From the NCBI GenBank assembly GCA_023251155.1, contig JAHEZH010000019.1, positions 1-51,943 of the forward strand: a DNA stretch of 51,943 nt, in the 5' to 3' direction. Of the stretch, positions 45,614-51,943 are shown piece by piece (the stretch's first letter is position 1; each line of letters begins with the position of its first letter). Made by a program: the position numbers and the translations under genes. The notes under the pieces are model-generated. The model saw only the letters and a list, made by a program, of their open reading frames with translations, was not told the origin of the DNA and did no database searches. This DNA is from Flammeovirgaceae bacterium (lineage in GTDB: Bacteria > Bacteroidota > Bacteroidia > Cytophagales > Cyclobacteriaceae).

Positions 45614-45654
45614 AAAAGAGGCTGTTTCAAGTTTTGAAGCAGCCTCTTTTTTTA
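45614..45654 (+). terminator. Terminator after tex
   Basis: AAAAGAGGCTG (45614-45624) pairs perfectly with CAGCCTCTTTT (45640-45650). The loop can itself fold, and a run of T follows. Confidence 0.92.
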
Positions 45655-45698
45655 TTGCGATGTTGATGTCGCCGTGTTGATGATCATGAGGTAGTGGA

Positions 45699-46280
45699 TT
45701 AATCCAATACAGATAAGGCCGTTTGAATAATGTCATTAAAGAATGCTTTGTCCGTTGTTGACTTGGCAGAGACACGTATGCCTTTTATGGTGTTTAATAA
45801 AAAACGGGTAAGTGCCATGGCATCTTGCTTATTGGTAATCTCACCATTTTTTTGTCCTTTCCTTATGGTTTTAAGAAAGGCTTCTTCAATCTGGCGCTCG
45901 CTTTTACAAACGATATCCAGCACTTCTTTATCGTGTGGTGCTACTTCCACTTCGGCATTTACCATGAAACACCCTTTGTGTTGCTTGTCCAAGAGCAAGT
46001 CGCTGGTGGATAATTCCAAAAGTCTTTTTATGGCTTCTTTGGCAGAGATCGTATCGGATTCGATGGTTTGCATCTGGCTTGCAGCAGTATTCTGATAGAA
46101 TTCCAGTGCTTTTAAATATAACGTGTGTTTGTCAACATACGTGTCGTACAAGCTTGAACGGCTTATGCCAAGTGCATCTACCAGCTCTTGCATGGATGTG
46201 CCATTATATCCCTTATGCCAGAACAAGGATACCGCTTTCGCTAATACTTCATTTTCATCAAAGTCTTTATTTCTTGCCAT
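45699..46280 (-). CDS. TetR/AcrR family transcriptional regulator
   Basis: A 193-residue repressor. The N-terminal helix-turn-helix (about 8-55) has FDENEVLAKAVSLFWHKGYN and MQELVDALGISRSSLYDTY. The C-terminal ligand domain resembles the TetR_C subgroup seen in regulators of small oxidoreductases. A perfect palindrome lies just before its start (46294-46314), suggesting autoregulation. The SDR gene lies 104 bp upstream in the same direction and is a plausible target, though its own operator-like sites differ in sequence. Confidence 0.9.
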   Translation of the reverse strand: MARNKDFDENEVLAKAVSLFWHKGYNGTSMQELVDALGISRSSLYDTYVDKHTLYLKALEFYQNTAASQMQTIESDTISAKEAIKRLLELSTSDLLLDKQHKGCFMVNAEVEVAPHDKEVLDIVCKSERQIEEAFLKTIRKGQKNGEITNKQDAMALTRFLLNTIKGIRVSAKSTTDKAFFNDIIQTALSVLD

Positions 46281-46293
46281 AACAGGAAAAGCC

Positions 46294-46314
46294 TTACCTT
46301 CTTACAGAAGGTAA
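46294..46314. promoter_or_regulatory. Palindromic operator candidate before the tetR-like gene
   Basis: TTACCTTC (46294-46301) and GAAGGTAA (46307-46314) are perfect inverted arms around 5 bases. They lie 14 bases upstream of the regulator's start codon, a usual place for a TetR autorepression site. Confidence 0.65.
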
Positions 46315-46384
46315 AGCTATTCATTTTTGAAATGGGATGTAGCACCAACCAACTTTGAAAAAACAGAGCTGGTTCGCAATAAGT

Positions 46385-47134
46385 TTATCGTACTCCACCG
46401 CTTGCGATGATTGTTTCTCCCGTAAGCCAGCGGGAATCATCAGAGGCTAAAAACACAGCAATCGGAGCGATGTCGTTAGGCTGACCTGTGCGGCCAAGCG
46501 GTGTTGAGTTTACCGCATTGGTATGAAATTCACTACCTATAAAACCGGCCGTATGTGTTCCTTCTGTTTCTACAATGCCGGGGTTAATTGCGTTGACCCG
46601 AATTTTTCTTGAGCCAAGTTCTTTTGATAAAACCTGTGTAATGGAATCCACCGCCCCTTTCGTAGCCGTATAGATGGAGCTTCCGGGAGGTGTGATCCGT
46701 GTTACGGTTGAGCTGATGTTGATAATGCTTCCGCCTTTTTCACCAAAGCTTTTTACGGCCCCTTTGGTCACGAGCAATAAACCTAACACGTTGGTGTTAA
46801 ACTGGCGATTGAATTCGTCAACAGTTACATCTTCAATGGCCCCGAATTGATAGACACCCGCATTGTTTACAAGGACATCAACACCACCGAATGCTTTTTT
46901 TGTTTCTGCGAAGATATGGTCTACATCCGCTTGCTTCGCTACATCGCCTTGTACAGCAAGTGCTTTGCCTCCTTTGCTGACAATTTCGGCCACGACTTTT
47001 TCAGCGCCTTCTTTTGCAGAAGCATAATTCACGATAACCGATGCGCCTTCAGCGGCCAGGTTTTTCGCTATCTCTGCTCCAATTCCTTTTGATGCTCCGG
47101 TAACGACTGCTACTTTGTTTGTTAACTTTTTCAT
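46385..47134 (-). CDS. SDR family NAD(P)-dependent oxidoreductase
   Basis: A 249-residue short-chain dehydrogenase. It has cofactor motif VTGASKGIGAEIAKNLA, the NNAG motif in VLVNNAGVYQFG, a catalytic Ser in INISSTVTR, and YTATK (Tyr and Lys of YxxxK). The sequence is close to FabG-like or glucose-dehydrogenase-like enzymes, but the substrate is unknown. Two matching 14-bp palindromes precede the gene, and a TetR-type regulator gene lies downstream, so the gene is probably inducible. Confidence 0.9.
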   Translation of the reverse strand: MKKLTNKVAVVTGASKGIGAEIAKNLAAEGASVIVNYASAKEGAEKVVAEIVSKGGKALAVQGDVAKQADVDHIFAETKKAFGGVDVLVNNAGVYQFGAIEDVTVDEFNRQFNTNVLGLLLVTKGAVKSFGEKGGSIINISSTVTRITPPGSSIYTATKGAVDSITQVLSKELGSRKIRVNAINPGIVETEGTHTAGFIGSEFHTNAVNSTPLGRTGQPNDIAPIAVFLASDDSRWLTGETIIASGGVR

Positions 47135-47153
47135 GTTGGTTGGTTTTTAAATT

Positions 47154-47200
47154 GGAATATTTGTTCCAGAATAAGAACATGATTTTGGAATAAACGTTCC
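47154..47200. promoter_or_regulatory. Tandem palindromic operators before the SDR gene
   Basis: GGAATATTTGTTCC (47154-47167) and GGAATAAACGTTCC (47187-47200) share GGAATA, the GTTCC end and a following GAA at +2. Their starts are 33 bp apart, about three DNA turns, so bound dimers would lie on one face. They sit 20-66 bases upstream of the SDR start. Confidence 0.7.
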
Positions 47201-47329
47201 TGAATTCAAAAAATAATTTTAATCGTTAATGAAATGCCCGAAAACCGGGGTTTTTGATAAGAAACAGAGATGAGACGAAGATGGATATAAAGCAGAGCAA
47301 CCGTACTCTAATGCAATAAAAAAGTCAGA

Positions 47330-48118
47330 CTATTTGAAGAACAACTCGCGGACAAGAATGTAACAACCCATCACTAACGTAAACCATCCGAAAGTCTTGC
47401 GCAGTTTTATGCCCGTGAAGTAGCGGGTGAGGTAATGCCCGATAAGGATGCCGAGTACAGCGAAGGCTGTAATTCGCAAAAGCAGCGACCAATCAATGGT
47501 GTAATTAATCACATCTCCCAGGAAACCTAATAGTGAATTGATGGCAATAATAAAGAGAGATGTACCTACCGCCGTCTTAAATTTTAATCCCGTAAGGAAA
47601 ACCAATGCCGGGATGATAAGGAACCCACCACCTGCACCCACCATGCCGGTCAGGAAACCGATGATGACACCTTCCAGCATCACTAATACAATTCGAAACC
47701 TGCGATTGCGCGAAGCCATTTCTTTTTTGCCTCGTATCATTGGTATGGCCGCCAGCACCATCAGTATGGCGAATAGCCCAAGCAACAGCATGCGCTTGGT
47801 GATGGTGAAGTGACTGGTTTGCCAAATCGCATCAGGAAGTGATGGCACAATCCATTTGCGAGTGCAAAAAATAGTAATGATGGAAGGAATGCCGAAGAGG
47901 ATACCCGTGCGCAGATTAACCAGGTGCTGACGATATTTGGGTATAGCACCAACAAAGCTCGTTGTGCCTACAATGAAAAGCGAGTAGGCTGAAGCCAATA
48001 CCGGTTCAATGTTGAAGATGTAAACCAGTATGGGAATTGAAAGAATGGATCCACCACCACCAAGTAACCCCAACACCACTCCGATGAGCACGGAAGAAAG
48101 ATATCCGAAAATTTCCAA
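47330..48118 (-). CDS. TauE/SafE (TSUP) family membrane transporter
   Basis: A 262-residue transporter with about eight membrane helices in two repeats. Each repeat has the Gly-rich family motif: LGLLGGGGSILSIPILVYIF near residue 18, and TGMVGAGGGFLIIPALVFLT near 160. The family exports or imports sulfite, taurine-derived or other sulfur compounds and organic anions; the substrate here is not determined. It is a single gene following the SDR region, on the same strand. Confidence 0.9.
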   Translation of the reverse strand: MEIFGYLSSVLIGVVLGLLGGGGSILSIPILVYIFNIEPVLASAYSLFIVGTTSFVGAIPKYRQHLVNLRTGILFGIPSIITIFCTRKWIVPSLPDAIWQTSHFTITKRMLLLGLFAILMVLAAIPMIRGKKEMASRNRRFRIVLVMLEGVIIGFLTGMVGAGGGFLIIPALVFLTGLKFKTAVGTSLFIIAINSLLGFLGDVINYTIDWSLLLRITAFAVLGILIGHYLTRYFTGIKLRKTFGWFTLVMGCYILVRELFFK

Positions 48119-48245
48119 AAGAAAAGATTAAGCTGCGAAGGTAGTGGGTTTGCCTGCGCCGGCTTCTACTTTGCTGCTAAAAATCAAATCCGATAGAAGA
48201 AGTATACTACTATTGAATTAAGAGTTACACGAATCGAGACCTCCG

Positions 48246-48935
48246 TTACTTCAGCTTGTCGTATTCGGTAATGAAAGCGTCAGGGAATTTCTGTTTCACT
48301 TCTTCCAGGAAGTCTTCTGCTTTTTTACGTGTAGAAAACTGGCCGAGTATAATGCTGTAATATTTTACTCCATTTACCACCTTTACCTGTACGGTTACTT
48401 TTTTCTGGTAAGAACTTTTCAGGTTATCGGACAGGCGCATCAGGTTTACCAATTCCTGATAGGTGCCGATCTGCACTCCAAAACCTTTTGGCTCGAAGCG
48501 TTCGATTTCAAAATCATAAAACTCTTTTTCATCGACACTTACTTTGTCGATGGGAACAACCTGGCCACCGCCTTTGCCATCACCGGCATCGACTACTTCT
48601 ACTTTCACATCCGCCAGGCCAATGTTTACATAGCCCAGCTTTTCGGCGGCTGCTCGTGATAAATCAATCACACGGCCATCTACATAAGGACCACGATCGT
48701 TGATGGTAACTTCCACACTTTCATTGTTGGCCAGGTTGGTCACTTTTACTTTTGTGCCAAAGGGTAACGTTTTGTGTGCGCCTGTCAACTTAGAGCGCCT
48801 GTATTTTTCACCACTGGCAGTTGGCTTGCCTTCAAACTTATCGGCATAGAATGATGCTTTGCCCGTCTGCACTTGTGAAAAGGCAGAGAAGGTAACAGCA
48901 ACAAAAAATAAAGTGATGAATAAAAATCTCTTCAT
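48246..48935 (-). CDS. rlpA: RlpA-like septal ring lytic transglycosylase with SPOR domain
   Basis: A 229-residue exported protein. The signal peptide (MKRFLFITLFFVAVTFSAFS) is followed by a double-psi beta-barrel (about 24-112, with GKASFYADKFEGKPTASGEK, ND RGPYVDGRVIDLS). A C-terminal SPOR domain (about 150-229, FGVQIGTYQELVNLMRL) binds denuded peptidoglycan at division sites. RlpA of Pseudomonas cleaves naked glycan; the catalytic Asp region (NDRGP) is present. ATG 48935 is chosen because it directly precedes the signal peptide; an upstream GTG- or ATG-type extension would add 24 residues without a signal. Confidence 0.9.
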   Translation of the reverse strand: MKRFLFITLFFVAVTFSAFSQVQTGKASFYADKFEGKPTASGEKYRRSKLTGAHKTLPFGTKVKVTNLANNESVEVTINDRGPYVDGRVIDLSRAAAEKLGYVNIGLADVKVEVVDAGDGKGGGQVVPIDKVSVDEKEFYDFEIERFEPKGFGVQIGTYQELVNLMRLSDNLKSSYQKKVTVQVKVVNGVKYYSIILGQFSTRKKAEDFLEEVKQKFPDAFITEYDKLK

Positions 48936-49010
48936 GCGATTAAAAAATGATTTTATAATGGCGCTAAGGTCGGTAAAAATTGCCACAGAGATAAATCGCC
49001 GCGCCAAAGT

Positions 49011-49397
49011 TTACTTCTCTGTCCAGTAATCGATAACGGTCACTTTATCCAGATGAGGTTTGAGTATTTCTACAAACGCCTTGTGATCAGGATGGATGAG
49101 GTAGGCATCGCGGTCTTTATCACTGGCAAAGGTGGCAAAGAAACAATGTGTCAACCCCTGGTTTAATCCTTCCGGGCTGCTGTTTTTTCCCCATTCAAAA
49201 TCGTTAATCAGGCTTATTTTTCCTTTCAGAGCGGCGAAGGCAATTTCTACTTTTTTCACCTCTTCAGCAGAGGAGGAGTCTTTGAACTTGAAGAGCACCA
49301 CGTGACGCAATACTTTGCCATCTTTTTTTTGTGCGTGCGATAGCGATGCCGTAGTCATAATTATAATTGCAGCGAGAAGGTGAGTAATGTATTTCAT
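49011..49397 (-). CDS. Exported Dabb (stress-responsive alpha/beta barrel) domain protein
   Basis: A 128-residue protein with an N-terminal signal peptide (HLLAAIIIMTTASLSHA). A dimeric alpha/beta-barrel domain follows: VLRHVVLFKFKDSSSAEEVK, CFFATFASDKDRDAYLIHPD H. The His before the FKFK strand and the HPDH turn are family-typical. Function is unknown; most Dabb proteins are cytoplasmic, and exported versions are common in Bacteroidota. It lies 75 bp upstream of rlpA on the same strand. Confidence 0.85.
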   Translation of the reverse strand: MKYITHLLAAIIIMTTASLSHAQKKDGKVLRHVVLFKFKDSSSAEEVKKVEIAFAALKGKISLINDFEWGKNSSPEGLNQGLTHCFFATFASDKDRDAYLIHPDHKAFVEILKPHLDKVTVIDYWTEK

Positions 49398-49541
49398 CGG
49401 ATAACAGGGAGTATTAATAACACATTAGGTTCTGATCTCTAAAATTATTTAAACCATTAAGAATATTCTACTTTCTGTGCTCACATTTTACGGTTAACTT
49501 CATCTTATCTTCGTATAACACTAAAATCTAACTTAAAAAGA

Positions 49542-50924
49542 ATGAACTACTTTTCTATTTCATTGGCACGAAAGATGACTTGTGCGTTGCTGGCGGCTGC
49601 ATTTCTGGCAGCTTGTTCCGGCAAAAAAAGCGAAGAGCCGGATAATTCCTTCAAGGTACCTGTGGAGTATTACAAACTCAAAAATGGACTGAAGGTAGTG
49701 CTCTCGCAGGATAAAACAGCACCTACCGTAGCAGTAGCAGTGTATTACAACATTGGCTTTCGCATCGAACCCAAAGACAGAACGGGTTTTGCTCACTTGT
49801 TTGAGCACATGATGTTTCAGGGTTCTGAAAACCTGGGCAAGATGGAGTTCATCAAACTGGTACAACAGAATGGGGGTATTCTGAACGGCTCCACCCGTTT
49901 TGATTTTACCAACTACTTTGAAGTAATGCCAGCGCATAAACTCGAAACAGCGCTATGGGCGGAGGCCGACCGCATGAAGGGATTGGCCATCACGCAAGAC
50001 AATCTGACCAACCAGCAAGGTGTGGTGAAGAATGAAGTAAAGGTGAATGTATTGAATCAACCTTACGGCGGATTTCCCTGGCTGGACATGCCGCAGTATG
50101 CCAATGAGAACTGGTTCAATGCCCACAATTTCTATGGCGATCTTGCTGATCTTGACTCCGCCAAGCTGGAAGATGTAAATAGTTTCTTTAAAACCTACTA
50201 TGCCCCCAACAATGCAGCTCTTGCTGTGGTTGGTGATTTTGAGATGGAAGAAGCGAAGAAGTGGATAGCGCAGTACTTTGATCAGATTCCTTCCTCTACG
50301 CTTCCCGCGAAGCCGGATATCTCTGAACCACGCCAGGAAGCAGAGAAGCGTAAAACAAAAGAAGATAAACTGGCTAACAAGCCTGCTATTGCCATAGCGT
50401 ATAAAATGCCGGAGCGCAATACGCCAGAGTATTATGCCATGGGATTGATCGATCAGATGCTGGTGCAGGGACAGGATAGTAAATTGTACAATAAGTTGGT
50501 ACAGGAAAAAGGATATACCGGAAACCTGAGCGGAGGAATAAACTACCTGGGCAATATGTATAACTATAATGGTCCGATGGTGTGGATGGCGGATTTGATT
50601 TATGACGCTACGGTACCTGCCGATTCGATCATCAGGGAATTTGATCGGTCAATCGCAGAACTTGCTGATGTAACCAAGGAAGACACTGATCTTGCCATTA
50701 TTAAGCTGCGGTCCGACCTGTACTCTACGTTGGGAGGCAATGGTATTGGCCGTGCCGATTTGCTTGCCTCTTTTGCATTGTTTGATGATGATCCTTCGCG
50801 TATCAATTCCATTGAGAGCGAGTTCAAAAAAATCACTCCTGAAGTAATTAAAAAGACAGTAGCAGAATACCTGCGACCAACCAATCGTACTATATTAATT
50901 GTTGATCCTAAAGCGGCACAATAA
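49542..50924 (+). CDS. M16 zinc peptidase, catalytic subunit (lipoprotein)
   Basis: A 460-residue M16B peptidase. It has a lipoprotein signal with LAAC (Cys25) and the inverted zinc motif HLFEH (85-89). The downstream Glu ligand probably lies in QQGVVKNEVKVN. The C-terminal half-domain is present, but the Arg/Tyr pair typical of the partner subunit is replaced (LVQEKGYTGNLSGG). The next gene starts within its stop codon and supplies that pair. The two likely form a periplasmic heterodimer that degrades peptides. Upstream TATCTTCG near 49507 is a one-mismatch -7 box. Confidence 0.92.
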   Translation: MNYFSISLARKMTCALLAAAFLAACSGKKSEEPDNSFKVPVEYYKLKNGLKVVLSQDKTAPTVAVAVYYNIGFRIEPKDRTGFAHLFEHMMFQGSENLGKMEFIKLVQQNGGILNGSTRFDFTNYFEVMPAHKLETALWAEADRMKGLAITQDNLTNQQGVVKNEVKVNVLNQPYGGFPWLDMPQYANENWFNAHNFYGDLADLDSAKLEDVNSFFKTYYAPNNAALAVVGDFEMEEAKKWIAQYFDQIPSSTLPAKPDISEPRQEAEKRKTKEDKLANKPAIAIAYKMPERNTPEYYAMGLIDQMLVQGQDSKLYNKLVQEKGYTGNLSGGINYLGNMYNYNGPMVWMADLIYDATVPADSIIREFDRSIAELADVTKEDTDLAIIKLRSDLYSTLGGNGIGRADLLASFALFDDDPSRINSIESEFKKITPEVIKKTVAEYLRPTNRTILIVDPKAAQ

Positions 50925-51943
50925 TGAAAAAATTTAATTATCTGTTTTCAATACTCTTGGCATGTGCAGTAGCCGTGAATGCGCTGGCACAAAAGCAAAC
51001 ACCACCCGCTGGCGGCAAGCCTAAAGACTTCGTGCTTCCTCAGAAAAAGAACAGTCAACTGAAGAACGGGCTGAAATCTATGTTGGTGCAATATGGCACC
51101 ATACCTAAAGTGAATGTGAACCTGATCATAAAGACGGGTAACGTGCACGAAGGTCCTAATGAGGTATGGCTGGCTGACCTTACCAGTGAGCTGATGAAGG
51201 AAGGAACCACGTCAATGGATTTCAAAATCATATCAAAGAAAGTGGCTGCCATGGGGGGCGAGATCAGTGTGAGCACCGGTTCTGATCAGACCTTTATTTC
51301 TGGTTCTGTACTTTCCGAATTTGCGCCTGATCTGATTAAGATCATTGCCGATATCGCCATGCACCCGGCATTTCCGGCAGCAGCAGTGGAGCGATTAAAA
51401 AGCGATTTGAAACGCCAGTTAAGTGTGCAAAAGTCGGTGCCCCAATCACAAGCTACCGAGAAGTTTAATAGTATCATCTATAAGGATCATCCCTACGGAA
51501 AAGTGTTTCCGACAGAAGCGATGATCAATTCCTATACGATTGATATGGCAAAAGGATTTTATGACAAGAATTTTGGCGCAAAACGTGCTGTGGTTTACGT
51601 AGTAGGAAAATTTGATGAAGCAGCCACGCAAAAATCAATTGAAGAATCATTGAGTAGCTGGAAGGAAGGTCCTGAAGTAAGTTACCCAGCGGTAACACCA
51701 ACGAAGACCAATGAAGTAGCTGTGATTGATCGCCCGAATGCGCCACAGACGACAGTACTGATCGGGTTGCCAACACTTACTCCTCAAAGCAATGACTACG
51801 TAGCGCTGCAGGTGACCAATTCAATTCTGGGTGGTTCATTTGGATCCCGCATCACCAGTAACATTCGTGAAGACAAGGGATATACCTACTCTCCTTACAG
51901 TACGATTCAAAATCAGAAAGGTGTATCGGTATGGTATGAGCAA
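50924..51943 (+). CDS. M16 peptidase, non-catalytic partner subunit, 3' truncated by the window
   Basis: Open from the ATG at 50924 to the window end, 340 residues. It has a signal peptide (FSILLACAVAVNALA). Its N-terminal M16 domain has lost the zinc motif: where HxxEH should stand the sequence reads WLADLTSELMKEGTT. The second domain shows GSFGSRITSNIREDKGYTYS, with the Arg and Tyr used by non-catalytic subunits to bind the substrate. The start overlaps the stop of the catalytic subunit gene by one base (TAATG), so the two are translated together. Confidence 0.9.
   Translation, partial: MKKFNYLFSILLACAVAVNALAQKQTPPAGGKPKDFVLPQKKNSQLKNGLKSMLVQYGTIPKVNVNLIIKTGNVHEGPNEVWLADLTSELMKEGTTSMDFKIISKKVAAMGGEISVSTGSDQTFISGSVLSEFAPDLIKIIADIAMHPAFPAAAVERLKSDLKRQLSVQKSVPQSQATEKFNSIIYKDHPYGKVFPTEAMINSYTIDMAKGFYDKNFGAKRAVVYVVGKFDEAATQKSIEESLSSWKEGPEVSYPAVTPTKTNEVAVIDRPNAPQTTVLIGLPTLTPQSNDYVALQVTNSILGGSFGSRITSNIREDKGYTYSPYSTIQNQKGVSVWYEQ

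Noticed and set aside
46294..47200. One TetR regulon covering both the tetR and SDR palindromes
   Set aside because: The half-sites TTACCTTC and GGAATA/GGAAC do not resemble each other, so a single binding motif cannot be claimed.

Overview
The window looks like chromosome from a gliding member of the Bacteroidota, most likely Cytophagales. The evidence is the gldK-gldL-gldM-gldN motor/secretion operon, a SprE/PorW lipoprotein gene, a long Bacteroidota-type NusB, the nusB/yajC/ybbR/coaE gene neighbourhood, an atp operon without atpD and atpC, and many promoters with the Bacteroidota -7 box TAnnTTTG. Shine-Dalgarno sequences are mostly absent. No phage, transposon, CRISPR array or obviously foreign island was seen; the region reads as core chromosome.

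Layout. (1) 1-12.0 kb: the end of a PorP/SprF-type gene and gldKLMN on the plus strand, facing a minus-strand operon sprE-PBP1A-uvrC. Together these hold much of the type IX secretion/gliding machine plus a peptidoglycan synthase. (2) 12.1-19.1 kb: an M23 metallopeptidase and a bactofilin (a probable cell-shape pair) run straight into an atp operon (AtpZ-like, AtpI-like, atpB, E, F, H, A, G). (3) 19.2-24.4 kb: a UbiA-like membrane protein coupled to a methyltransferase, a dihaem cytochrome c divergent from an AraC regulator, and an ABC exporter. (4) 24.6-30.3 kb: leucine-dehydrogenase-type enzyme, nusB, YtxH, DUF1573 lipoprotein, yajC, YbbR-like protein, coaE. (5) 30.3-41.6 kb: scpA, dxs, a zinc-ribbon membrane protein, a dienelactone hydrolase, tRNA-His, pyrC divergent from a DEAD-box helicase, a secreted protein and rho. 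(6) 41.9-51.9 kb: serS, tex, a TetR regulator, an SDR enzyme, a TauE/SafE transporter, RlpA-SPOR, a Dabb protein and an M16 peptidase pair whose second gene leaves the window.

Most unusual points. GldN carries an inserted segment resembling a family 5/12 carbohydrate-binding module. atpE is bracketed by two hairpins. Two interlocked inverted repeats sit between atpA and atpG. pyrC and the helicase share a 12-bp inverted repeat whose arms are facing -7 boxes. The UbiA-like/methyltransferase pair begins immediately after the atp terminator. All function calls come from reading the translations and motifs; no database search was run.
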